Both the position numbers and the translations under genes were made by a program. Below are positions 41,691 to 49,789 of a DNA stretch of 64,000 bases, piece by piece (within the stretch, counting starts at the first letter, position 1; each line of letters opens with the position of its first letter). The stretch is from SIG603 sp964370635. Lineage in GTDB: Bacteria > Bacillota > Clostridia > Oscillospirales > Acutalibacteraceae. A model generated the notes under the pieces. It saw only the letters and a program-made list of their open reading frames with translations. It was not told the origin of the DNA and ran no database searches. The DNA is taken from assembly GCA_964370635.1 (NCBI GenBank), contig CAYJJU010000009.1, positions 1 to 64,000 on the forward strand, given 5' to 3'.

Positions 41691-43130
41691 ATGAAAAAAA
41701 TTATTTTTATAGCACTATCGATTACTATGCTTGCTTTAAGCGGCTGTGAGGCTGGTGAAAACGGCGGAGAAAATTTAGATGAAGCAGTATCCGGGGCGGC
41801 CGAAGCTGTGGTTGAGAACGTTACCATTCCCAGTGATGACTTTATGAGTGACTTAGGCGAAGGGATAACTTTTGCAGACGGTGACGAAATTCTTATTACC
41901 CAAAGTGGAACTTACGGGTTTGAGGGCGATTACCTTAGCAGTACTATCACTGTAAATGTAGATAAAGATACCGACGAGGGCGTTGTGTACCTTGTCTTAA
42001 ATAATGCTAACATCGAAAGCGAAACGGGCACACCGATAAATATTCTTGAAGCAAAAAATGTAGTTATCGTGCTTGAGGGCGAAAATACTGTGACTCAGGG
42101 CGAAATTGTAACTAGCGATGAAGAATTTCCGTCGGGCGCTGTCCACTCTAAGGCGGATACACTTATCACCGGTGGAGGAAGCTTAACCGTAAACACACTT
42201 TACATGGATGGAATTAATAGCCGTGACGACCTAATAATAGAAAACGTAAGCATAACTGTAAATGCAGTAGAGCACGGGATAGACGGCAAGGATTTTCTTG
42301 CAATAGACAATGCAAATATAAGCGTTACCTCGCTTAGAGATGGAATTAGAACATCTAATGACGAGGACTTAGAAAAGGGCGACCTTATAATCACAAGCGG
42401 CAATTTTGAAATTAATGCACTACACGATGGAATAGCGGCGGAGCAGACCTTGCAAATCGACGGAGGCAGTTTTAATATCACTACAGGTGGTGGATTTGTA
42501 GAGGTGTTAAATGAGATTACAAGGGGTGAAGGCTCGGGAAATACTGTTTCGGCAACGGATTTGCTTGAAGAGAGTATGCGCTCTTTAAAAGCTACAAATA
42601 TCACGATAAACGGCGGTGAGTTCGTTTTAAATTCCTATGAAGACACAGTGCATGCTAACGGGGTTTTAACGATAAACGGCGGTGATTTTGACATCGTTTC
42701 AGGAGACGATGCGCTTCATGCCGACACAGATTTGGTAATAAATGATGGCGAGATTTTAGTGCAAAACGGATATGAGGGCATTGAGGGCGATACGGTTACA
42801 ATTAATGGTGGAAACATAAATGTCACGGTGCTCGACGATGCGGTAAATGCAAGCAGTGACGATGGTTTTGCTAAGATTACAGGCGGCACTATTTTTCTAA
42901 AATGCCAAGGTGATGGCATCGACTCTAACGGAGATTTAATTATCGAGGGAGGAGAAATTGTCATTGATGTAGATGCAATTTATTCCGGAGGGGATAGCGA
43001 ATTGGATGTGAGTGGAGCGTATACCATATCCGGCGGAAGTGTGACCGATGAAAACGGAAATGAAATATCATTTAACGAAAACCAACAGGGTGGAGGCATT
43101 CCGTTTCCAAATAATAGACCCGGAAGGTGA
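41691..43130 (+). CDS. Lipoprotein of the Cthe_2159 carbohydrate-binding family
   Basis: A 479-residue protein. The signal peptide ends in the lipobox 'LSGC'. The rest is a parallel beta-helix-like series of 'INGG.F.I....DGI.A' repeats typical of the Cthe_2159 family, whose founding member binds acidic plant polysaccharide. The C-terminus is Asn/Gly/Pro-rich. The gene shares promoter features with the two-component system that follows, so it may be one of its targets. Binding specificity is unknown. Confidence 0.85.
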   Translation: MKKIIFIALSITMLALSGCEAGENGGENLDEAVSGAAEAVVENVTIPSDDFMSDLGEGITFADGDEILITQSGTYGFEGDYLSSTITVNVDKDTDEGVVYLVLNNANIESETGTPINILEAKNVVIVLEGENTVTQGEIVTSDEEFPSGAVHSKADTLITGGGSLTVNTLYMDGINSRDDLIIENVSITVNAVEHGIDGKDFLAIDNANISVTSLRDGIRTSNDEDLEKGDLIITSGNFEINALHDGIAAEQTLQIDGGSFNITTGGGFVEVLNEITRGEGSGNTVSATDLLEESMRSLKATNITINGGEFVLNSYEDTVHANGVLTINGGDFDIVSGDDALHADTDLVINDGEILVQNGYEGIEGDTVTINGGNINVTVLDDAVNASSDDGFAKITGGTIFLKCQGDGIDSNGDLIIEGGEIVIDVDAIYSGGDSELDVSGAYTISGGSVTDENGNEISFNENQQGGGIPFPNNRPGR

Positions 43131-43197
43131 ATAAATAATAAGGCATCTTCCAAAATGTGATGTCCCTAGTTTTTGCACAAAAGGCTTTAAGCGCTTT

Positions 43198-43230
43198 TTT
43201 AATCAAATTTTAATAAATCTATGATATAAT
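43198..43230 (+). promoter_or_regulatory. Promoter of the second two-component system with TTTAAT direct repeats
   Basis: TTTAAT at 43198-43203 and 43209-43214 (11-bp period) in place of a -35 box, then TATAAT at 43225-43230. Tandem half-sites one helical turn apart are typical for OmpR-family regulators. Confidence 0.6.
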
Positions 43231-43261
43231 ATAAATAAAAAGCAAACTAGGAAGGTTATTT

Positions 43262-43936
43262 ATGAGAATTTTACTTGCAGAAGACGAGCGAGACATGAAT
43301 AAGATTATCACAAAAAAATTAGTGTCAGAGGCTTATGCCGTCGATAGTTGTTTTGATGGGGAAGCGGCACTAGATTATATAGAATGCACCGATTATGACG
43401 TTATAATACTTGATGTTATGATGCCAAAGAAGGACGGCTTTTCGGTGCTTAAGACCATGCGTGACAAATGTATAGAAACACCGGTGATTTTTTTAACGGC
43501 AAGAGATGCGGTATCGGACAGGGTGAAGGGACTTGACTTAGGCGCAAACGACTACCTTGTTAAACCGTTTTCTTTTGATGAGCTTATGGCGCGCATTCGT
43601 GTCATGACCAGGCTACAATCCGGAAAGTCAAGCAATGTGCTGACGGCCTCTGACTTGACGCTAGATATTAGTGCGCATGTCGTTAAACGTGGGGATACAG
43701 TCATAAATTTGTCCTCAAAAGAGTATCAAATTCTAAAGTATATGATGTATAATGTCGGCATTGTGCTCTCAAGGGAGAAAATCGAAAATCATATTTGGAA
43801 TTATGATTATGAGGGAGGAACCAATGTAGTCGATGTGTATATCAGATACCTTAGAAAGAAAATCGACAGTGGTTTTGATACAAAACTTATTCATACGGTA
43901 AGAGGAAGCGGTTATGTGCTTCGGGAGGGCGTATGA
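43262..43936 (+). CDS. OmpR-type response regulator
   Basis: A 224-residue regulator with receiver motifs 'LLAEDERDMN', 'VIILDVMMPKKDG' and 'LVKPFSFDEL', and a winged helix DNA-binding domain with 'LSSKEYQILKYMM' and 'VVDVYIRYLRKKID'. It overlaps the kinase gene by 4 bp. Direct repeats in its own promoter and in the promoters of two neighbouring envelope genes suggest autoregulation and a local regulon. Confidence 0.93.
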   Translation: MRILLAEDERDMNKIITKKLVSEAYAVDSCFDGEAALDYIECTDYDVIILDVMMPKKDGFSVLKTMRDKCIETPVIFLTARDAVSDRVKGLDLGANDYLVKPFSFDELMARIRVMTRLQSGKSSNVLTASDLTLDISAHVVKRGDTVINLSSKEYQILKYMMYNVGIVLSREKIENHIWNYDYEGGTNVVDVYIRYLRKKIDSGFDTKLIHTVRGSGYVLREGV

Positions 43937-45285
43937 TAAAAGTATCGGCAAAAATAAGGCTCACCCTTTTTACAACATTTCTTATGCTGGTTATGGCAGG
44001 CGTTTTAATAGCCTTAATGTTCTCGATAAGCGATGGCATTATTGCAGAAAATAGCATTGCGCAGTTGATAGAAGTGGTGGACGATAACTCAGACGAGCTT
44101 GAGTTTGATGACGGACAACTGGATACCGACGACGTGGATTTTTTTGAAAAAGGCGTATATACAGTTTTATTCTCACAAGATGGCGGATTTATTTATGGCG
44201 ATTTACCGGAAGCGGAGATTGCCACATTGCCATTTGCTGATAAAGAAACTACCGAGTTTGCCACCGACTCGGCGCTATACTATATATATGACAGGCTAGC
44301 CTCGGTGGAGGACTCACGCTCTCTTGTATGGGTGCGTGGAGTCATTGCGGTAGACGAGGTCGCAAGCACCACAAACAGTATTTTGCAAATGACACTGCTG
44401 TCTTTGCCACTGTTTGTAATTTTGGGTGCGATAGGGTGCTATTTTATTGCAAAAAGAACATTTCGTCCCATAGATAAAATTGTAAAAACGGCACAAACTA
44501 TAAGTGAGAGCGAAAACCTCGCACTGCGAATTGATTTGCAAAATGGAAGTCCCGAAATAGTAAGACTTGCGGATACATTTGATAAAATGTTTGAGCGCTT
44601 AGAGCTTGCATTTGAAGCGGAGAAACAATTTACCTCAGATGTTTCGCATGAGCTTAGAACACCTACCGCCGTCATTTTAGCACAGTGCGAGTACGCCATC
44701 GGAGAGAATGTCACGGCGGAGGATAAAGAGGACGCGCTTGAAACGGTTCAAAGACAAGCGCTTAAAATGTCAAACTTAATATCTGACTTGCTAAACTTAA
44801 TTCACCTTGATAGAGGCACGCAAAAGGCAGAGTTAAGGCAAATAAATCTTAGTGAACTCGTGGAAGAAGTCTGTGAAGAGCAGGGACTGCTTGCTCCGTC
44901 TGATATTAAAATGACACATGAAATTGCGCCAAATATAAATGGGTATTTTGATTACGCAATGATTAGCAGGCTTCTTGGAAATTTAATAAGCAATTCGTTT
45001 TCATATAAAAAAGAAAACGGAAAGGTCCACGTCACACTTGCCGAAACTCCCACAGAGATAGTATTATCTGTGAAAGACGACGGAATAGGAATAGCTAAAG
45101 AGCACAGGGAAAAGATTTGGAATAGATTTTATCAAGTAGACAGCTCACGCACAACAAGCCAGTACGGAAGCATGGGCTTGGGTTTATCCATGGTGGCGCA
45201 AATTGCAAAGCTCCATAATGCGGAAATTCTGCTTGATAGTGAGCTAAATGAAGGCAGTTTGTTTACGGTGAAATTTCCGAAATAA
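43933..45285 (+). CDS. Sensor histidine kinase
   Basis: A 450-residue kinase with two membrane helices (about 10-32 and 150-172) flanking an extracellular acidic domain of about 115 residues, then a HAMP domain, the HisKA box 'SDVSHELRTPTAV' and an HATPase domain with 'NLISNSFSY' and 'VKDDGIGIAKEHREKIW'. The very acidic external domain could bind cations or cationic peptides; this is speculation. It is coupled to the response regulator. Confidence 0.92.
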   Translation: MIKVSAKIRLTLFTTFLMLVMAGVLIALMFSISDGIIAENSIAQLIEVVDDNSDELEFDDGQLDTDDVDFFEKGVYTVLFSQDGGFIYGDLPEAEIATLPFADKETTEFATDSALYYIYDRLASVEDSRSLVWVRGVIAVDEVASTTNSILQMTLLSLPLFVILGAIGCYFIAKRTFRPIDKIVKTAQTISESENLALRIDLQNGSPEIVRLADTFDKMFERLELAFEAEKQFTSDVSHELRTPTAVILAQCEYAIGENVTAEDKEDALETVQRQALKMSNLISDLLNLIHLDRGTQKAELRQINLSELVEEVCEEQGLLAPSDIKMTHEIAPNINGYFDYAMISRLLGNLISNSFSYKKENGKVHVTLAETPTEIVLSVKDDGIGIAKEHREKIWNRFYQVDSSRTTSQYGSMGLGLSMVAQIAKLHNAEILLDSELNEGSLFTVKFPK

Positions 45286-45295
45286 ATTTTATAGT

Positions 45296-45326
45296 TTTAA
45301 TCTTACTTTAATCTTTAGAGTATAAG
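45296..45326 (+). promoter_or_regulatory. Promoter of the PepSY gene with TTTAAT direct repeats
   Basis: TTTAAT at 45296-45301 and 45307-45312 (11-bp period), followed by TATAAG at 45321-45326. The repeat is the same as that upstream of the response regulator gene. Confidence 0.5.
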
Positions 45327-45376
45327 ATTAACTCAGCTAGTAAAGAGAGCTATAAAAAATACTAGGAGGTATTACT

Positions 45377-46297
45377 ATGAAATCAAAAACTATTTTTACA
45401 AAAGTCGGTATTAGCCTTGGCGCTATACTTCTTACAATAATGCTTGCAGGTGGAGTGATGGCTATCGCAGGGTCTATGGCGGCCGCCGAGGCCGAAAAAT
45501 CGGTAGCCGCGCAGGCTGAGGCTGTTACAGTTAACAGCTTGGCGCCCACTGGTGAAAATGTAGAAGAAAATTACATCGGCGAAGCCGAGGCAAAAGCCGT
45601 GGCACTTGCACATGCAGGACTTAGCGAAGCTGAGGTTTCACAAATGCTATGCAAACTAGATTACGACGACGGCGTGGCAGAATACGAAGTGGAGTTTTGG
45701 GACGGTACAACAGAGTATGATTACGAAATAAATGCCGTAACTGGTGAGATTATATCCTACGATTACGACATGGAAAACTATGATGTAAAGCCTCAACCAA
45801 CACCTGATACAAGTAGCACTGCGACAGAATACATCGGCGAAACTAAGGCGAAAGCCGTGGCGCTAGCACACGCAGGACTTAGCGAATCCGAAGTTTCACA
45901 AATGCTATGCAAACTAGATTACGACGACGGCGTGGCAGAATACGAAGTGGAGTTTTGGGACGGTACAACAGAGTATGATTACGAAATAAATGCCGTAACT
46001 GGTGAGATTATATCCTACGATTACGACATGGAAAACTATGATGTAAAGCCTCAACCAACACCTGATACTAGTAGCACTGCGACAGAATACATCGGCGAAG
46101 CCAAGGCAAAAGCCGTGGCACTTGCACATGCAGGACTAAGCGAATCCGAGGTCAGTCACATGAAGTGTGAGTTTGATTTTGATGATGGCTATGCCGAATA
46201 TGAAGTAGAATGGGAAGTAGGCACAATGGAGTATGAATATACTATTAGTGCAATCGACGGAACAATTTTGGAACACGATGTGGAGCATGATGATTAA
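45377..46297 (+). CDS. Membrane-anchored protein with three PepSY repeats
   Basis: A 306-residue protein with an N-terminal membrane helix (about 10-32) and three PepSY domains with 'AKAVALAHAGLS', 'YEVEF.DGTTEYDYEI.AVTGEI'. PepSY domains often act as peptidase inhibitors or sensors at the cell surface. The domains lie in a perfect 258-bp (86-residue) register starting at 45572, 45830 and 46088. Copies 1 and 2 are nearly identical at DNA level, so the duplication is recent. It follows the two-component genes and shares their promoter element. Confidence 0.9.
   Translation: MKSKTIFTKVGISLGAILLTIMLAGGVMAIAGSMAAAEAEKSVAAQAEAVTVNSLAPTGENVEENYIGEAEAKAVALAHAGLSEAEVSQMLCKLDYDDGVAEYEVEFWDGTTEYDYEINAVTGEIISYDYDMENYDVKPQPTPDTSSTATEYIGETKAKAVALAHAGLSESEVSQMLCKLDYDDGVAEYEVEFWDGTTEYDYEINAVTGEIISYDYDMENYDVKPQPTPDTSSTATEYIGEAKAKAVALAHAGLSESEVSHMKCEFDFDDGYAEYEVEWEVGTMEYEYTISAIDGTILEHDVEHDD
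45572..46297 (+). repeat. 258-bp tandem repeat within the PepSY gene
   Basis: Three units starting at 45572, 45830 and 46088; the third is diverged and ends early at the stop. The first two are almost identical over the middle and end, including the 'PQPTPDTSSTATEYIGE' linker. Copy number could vary by recombination. Confidence 0.92.
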
Positions 46298-46346
46298 AAA
46301 AACAATTAGATGCAGTTAAACAGGGCTTTTATGCTAACAAAAAATT

Positions 46347-46422
46347 CAGGGGCTATCCTATATGTTTGCCCGAGACTAAGGGATTTCCTTTACTTTCGGA
46401 CTGTCATGTAGGATAGTCCCTG
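46347..46422 (+). promoter_or_regulatory. Large hairpin between PepSY gene and PTS operon
   Basis: An 18-bp stem with two G-U pairs (46347-46364 with 46405-46422) encloses about 40 bases with smaller inner pairings. No T-run follows directly. It may be the terminator of the upstream gene or an unrecognised structured RNA. Confidence 0.55.
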
Positions 46423-46445
46423 TAAGTTTATATATCTTTTAAAAA

Positions 46446-46513
46446 TGTCACTAAGTAATAACGCCAAACTTGGAGATGTTTTAGTTGAAATTACAACAAA
46501 TTGGTACTACAAT
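46446..46513 (+). promoter_or_regulatory. PTS operon promoter with upstream activator element
   Basis: TTGAAA (46485-46490), 17 bp, TACAAT (46508-46513). Upstream at 46446-46469 is a 24-bp element starting TGTCACTAAGT and containing GCCAAA. The same element is 39 bp before the -35 box here and at the enzyme I promoter. It is likely the site of the PRD regulator encoded downstream. Confidence 0.7.
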
Positions 46514-46568
46514 ATAAGCATAGAAGAACTCAATTGAAAACGAAATAAATTATAAAGGAGCAAGTCTT

Positions 46569-47027
46569 ATGTTTTTTAAAAAGAAAAGCCAAGCCGAGAA
46601 GAAAGAGTTATTACAAAAAGACAATATAAAATTGAACTGTACCGAAACTGACAAAATTACAATAATCAAAACTGTTGGTCAAATGTTAGTTGATAGCGGA
46701 TATGCAAATCCAGCATACGTTGAAGGCATGCTAAAAAGAGAGGAAAGTTTCTCTACTTACATGGGTGCAGGACTTTCAATTCCACACGGTGTAGAGGGTG
46801 CGAAAAAAGAAGTGCTTTGCTCAGGCATTGCAGTAATGGTTTTCCCTGACGGCGTTGTATGGGATGAAGAAAAAGCTCATTTGGTTGTAGGCATTGCAAG
46901 TGCCGGCGACGAACATTTAGAAATCTTAGGAGCGCTGAGCGATAAAATAATGGACGAGGTGTCTTATAAGAAGTTACTAACAGGCGATGTGGACACAGTT
47001 TACAACATCCTTACAAATAAAGCTTAG
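46569..47027 (+). CDS. PTS EIIA component, mannitol/fructose type
   Basis: A 152-residue EIIA domain protein. The phosphorylated His is in 'LSIPHGVEGAKKE', and 'NPAYVEGMLKREESFSTYMG' is the usual upstream motif. It accepts phosphate from HPr and passes it to the EIIB domain of the permease encoded in the same island. An AAAGGAGC site precedes the ATG. It is the first gene of the operon. Confidence 0.92.
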   Translation: MFFKKKSQAEKKELLQKDNIKLNCTETDKITIIKTVGQMLVDSGYANPAYVEGMLKREESFSTYMGAGLSIPHGVEGAKKEVLCSGIAVMVFPDGVVWDEEKAHLVVGIASAGDEHLEILGALSDKIMDEVSYKKLLTGDVDTVYNILTNKA

Positions 47028-47040
47028 GAGATGATAATCT

Positions 47041-47970
47041 ATGATTATTACAGTAACTATGAACCCTGCGATAGACAAAACAATCGAAGTTGAAAATTTT
47101 GAAGTAGGGACTTTAAACAGAATAATCAAATCTGTCTTTGATGCCGGCGGTAAAGGAATTAACGTATCAAAAACCATAAATGCAATAGGCGGCAAAACTC
47201 TTGCAACCGGCTTTGTGGGCGGCAGTACAGGAAAAATGATAGTGGATGCCTTGAACTTATTAAATATAGAAAATGATTTCATATATTTAGAGGGTGAAAC
47301 AAGGACAAATACAAAAGTGTTTGCAAACAACGCTCCCGTAACAGAGCTCAATGAGCAAGGTGCAAATGTAAGTGAAGAAAAAATAGCTGACTTGCTAAAC
47401 AAAATAGCAGGCTATGCAAACGAAGATGCAATTTTTGTCCTAGCAGGAAGCATCCCAAAGGGCGTGCCTAAGGATATCTATAAAACAATTACACAAATGG
47501 TAAAAGAAAAAGGAAGCAAGGTTTTGCTAGATGCCGACGGTGAGCTTTTTAGAAATTCGCTTAGCGCGGTCCCTACTTTGATTAAGCCAAACAGGGAAGA
47601 GCTTTCAGAGTATGCGAATTTAACGGGAGAGGTTACAAAAGAAGATCTCATAAAAGTGGCGCAAGAGTTTTTGCAAAGTGGCATTGAAACCGTAGTAATA
47701 TCAATGGGAAAGCATGGCTCAATGTTTTTAAAAGACGGAAAAAAATATTTTTGCGAGCCGGTTGATGTAAAAATTTCATCTACAGTGGGCGCAGGAGATG
47801 CAATGGTTGCAGGTCTTGCATATTCATTAGAGCATAAATTTAGCACTGAGGACACAATTAGACTGAGTGTGGCAACATCGGCAGGTGCTGTTACAACTGT
47901 AGGAACAAAACCACCTACAAAAGAATTGGTTGATGAACTAGTCGATAAAGTAGTAATACACCAAATATAA
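47041..47970 (+). CDS. PfkB-family hexose-phosphate kinase (1-phosphofructokinase type)
   Basis: A 309-residue ribokinase-family enzyme with 'VTMNPAIDKTIEV', 'GGKGINVSKTI' and the ATP/catalytic motif 'STVGAGDAMVAGLAY'. The N-terminal sequence is that of the FruK/LacC branch, which phosphorylates fructose-1-phosphate or tagatose-6-phosphate. Here it probably makes a ketose bisphosphate from the product of the adjacent dehydrogenase. The exact substrate cannot be read from sequence. Confidence 0.9.
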   Translation: MIITVTMNPAIDKTIEVENFEVGTLNRIIKSVFDAGGKGINVSKTINAIGGKTLATGFVGGSTGKMIVDALNLLNIENDFIYLEGETRTNTKVFANNAPVTELNEQGANVSEEKIADLLNKIAGYANEDAIFVLAGSIPKGVPKDIYKTITQMVKEKGSKVLLDADGELFRNSLSAVPTLIKPNREELSEYANLTGEVTKEDLIKVAQEFLQSGIETVVISMGKHGSMFLKDGKKYFCEPVDVKISSTVGAGDAMVAGLAYSLEHKFSTEDTIRLSVATSAGAVTTVGTKPPTKELVDELVDKVVIHQI

Positions 47971-48002
47971 GTAAATACTCACATAAAGAAAGGTTGATTA
48001 AA

Positions 48003-49262
48003 ATGAAAACTAAAGCAGTAAGAATGTACGGAGCCAAAGACTTAAGACTTGAAGAATTTGAATTGCCAGCAATTAAAGATGATGAAATTTTGGTTAAAGT
48101 TATAAGTGATAGCATTTGTATGTCTACCTATAAACTTGCAGAGCAAGGTGCAAACCATAAAAGAGCACCTGAAAATATTGCAACTAATCCTATCATAATA
48201 GGCCATGAGTTTTCAGGAATTATAGTTGAAGTCGGAGAAAAGTGGAAAGACCAATTTAAAGCAGGGCAAAAATTCACACAACAACCTGCACTTAACTACA
48301 AAGGCAGTCTTGCATCTCCCGGTTACTCATACGAGTTCTTTGGAGGCGCTTGCACATACTGCATTATTCCACAAGAAGTTATGGAACTCGGCTGTTTAAT
48401 GGTGTACGAGGGCGAAAGCTTTTTTGAAGCCTCTTTAGGTGAGCCTATGAGCTGTATTATTGGCGGATATCATGGAAATTACCACACAAACAAGCGCAAT
48501 CACGACCTTAAAACAGGCACTAAAGAAGACGGAGATATTATCATTTTAGGCGGCTGTGGACCTATGGGTCTTGGCGCTATAAGCTATGGGCTTCAGCTTG
48601 AAAACAAGCCAAAAAGAATAGTTGTTACAGATATAGACGACGCAAAAATCCAAAGAGCAAGAGAAGTTATATCTGAAGAAAAGGCAAAGGAAAAAGGCGT
48701 TGAGCTTATCTATGTAAATACCGCGAAACTTAATGATGAAGTGGAAGATTTAAGGGCACTGACAGGTGGTAAGGGGTATGACGACGTGTTCGTATACATT
48801 CCAAACAGAAGAGTTGCAGAACTTGGCGACAAACTTTTAGGTTTTGACGGTTGCTTAAACTTCTTCGCAGGCCCATCTGACAGCAACTTCATGGCAGAAT
48901 TAAACCTTTACAACGTCCACTACACAAGCTCACATATTTTGGGAACTACAGGTGGTAATAACGACGATTTAATTGAAGCAAATGAACTTGCAGCGGCAGG
49001 CAAAATTGAGCCAGCTGTAATGGTTACTCATATAGGTGGTATAGACAGCATAGCAGAGGCTACACTTGACTTGCCTAATATACCCGGCGGAAAGAAACTC
49101 ACTTATACACAGTTTGACATGCCACTGACGGCTATCGAAGATTTTGGAGAGCTTGCAAAAGATAGTGAACTTTATGCAAAACTTGATAAAATATGCAAGG
49201 CAAACAGAGGTTTGTGGAGCGCAGAAGCAGAAAAAGTATTGTTTGAGCACTACGGTGTTTAA
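48003..49262 (+). CDS. Zinc-dependent MDR dehydrogenase, SorE-like
   Basis: A medium-chain dehydrogenase of about 419 residues with 'IIGHEFSGIIVEVGEKW', a Rossmann segment 'IILGGCGPMGLGAI' and a Glu near 'LGEPMSC'. It most resembles sorbose-1-phosphate reductase/hexitol-phosphate dehydrogenases. In this operon it should oxidise the hexitol phosphate made by the PTS to a ketose phosphate, replacing the usual MtlD. The ATG at 48003 follows GAAAGG; an upstream TTG is not preferred. Confidence 0.82.
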   Translation: MKTKAVRMYGAKDLRLEEFELPAIKDDEILVKVISDSICMSTYKLAEQGANHKRAPENIATNPIIIGHEFSGIIVEVGEKWKDQFKAGQKFTQQPALNYKGSLASPGYSYEFFGGACTYCIIPQEVMELGCLMVYEGESFFEASLGEPMSCIIGGYHGNYHTNKRNHDLKTGTKEDGDIIILGGCGPMGLGAISYGLQLENKPKRIVVTDIDDAKIQRAREVISEEKAKEKGVELIYVNTAKLNDEVEDLRALTGGKGYDDVFVYIPNRRVAELGDKLLGFDGCLNFFAGPSDSNFMAELNLYNVHYTSSHILGTTGGNNDDLIEANELAAAGKIEPAVMVTHIGGIDSIAEATLDLPNIPGGKKLTYTQFDMPLTAIEDFGELAKDSELYAKLDKICKANRGLWSAEAEKVLFEHYGV

Positions 49263-49285
49263 TATATTGAAAGGTTGTAATAATT

Positions 49286-49552
49286 ATGGTATCTAAAAAA
49301 ATATTAATCAGAAATCAATCAGGTCTACACGCAAGACCAGCAAGTATTCTCGCAAAAGAGGCGTCACTGTGCCCTTGTGACGTATTAATCAACACAGGCA
49401 CTAAAACTGTAGTGGCGAAAAGTATCTTAAATATTATGTCCGCAGTTATTAAAAAAGGTACAGAAATTGAACTTATCTGTGAAGGCGAAGACGAAGTAGC
49501 GTGCCTTGAAAGGCTATCGGCTTTAATAGAAGAAGGTTTCGGAGAACTGTAA
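49286..49552 (+). CDS. HPr family phosphocarrier protein
   Basis: An 88-residue HPr. The phosphorylated His is in 'QSGLHARPAS', and the regulatory Ser region is 'AKSILNIMSAV'. It carries phosphate from enzyme I to EIIA. Its place between sugar-specific genes suggests that it is dedicated to this system or is a second copy. It is followed by a strong terminator. Confidence 0.94.
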   Translation: MVSKKILIRNQSGLHARPASILAKEASLCPCDVLINTGTKTVVAKSILNIMSAVIKKGTEIELICEGEDEVACLERLSALIEEGFGEL

Positions 49553-49567
49553 TAGTCTAAATCTACT

Positions 49568-49618
49568 AACTGCGCCATTAATGAATTAACATTAAGGCGC
49601 AGTTTTTTATAATTTTTT
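49568..49618 (+). terminator. Terminator after the HPr gene
   Basis: A stem of AACTGCGCC and TTAATG segments with their complements (one bulge) and a six-T run. Confidence 0.88.
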
Positions 49619-49675
49619 CGGCAAATTGCATAATTTATATTTTAAAATTTGTATTTAACTGTGATATTCAAATAG

Positions 49676-49743
49676 TGTCACTAAGTGATAATGCCAAATT
49701 CAAATGTCTTTTTGTTGAAATTGACATGTAGTGGTTATATAAT
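49676..49743 (+). promoter_or_regulatory. Enzyme I promoter with upstream activator element
   Basis: TTGAAA (49715-49720), 17 bp, TATAAT (49738-49743). The upstream element at 49676-49699 matches the one at 46446 closely (TGTCACTAAGTRATAAYGCCAAA) and lies at the same 39-bp distance. Confidence 0.75.
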
Positions 49744-49789
49744 ATGGTTAAGGGAAATTCATTAAATTTATTTTATAGGAGAGTGCGGT

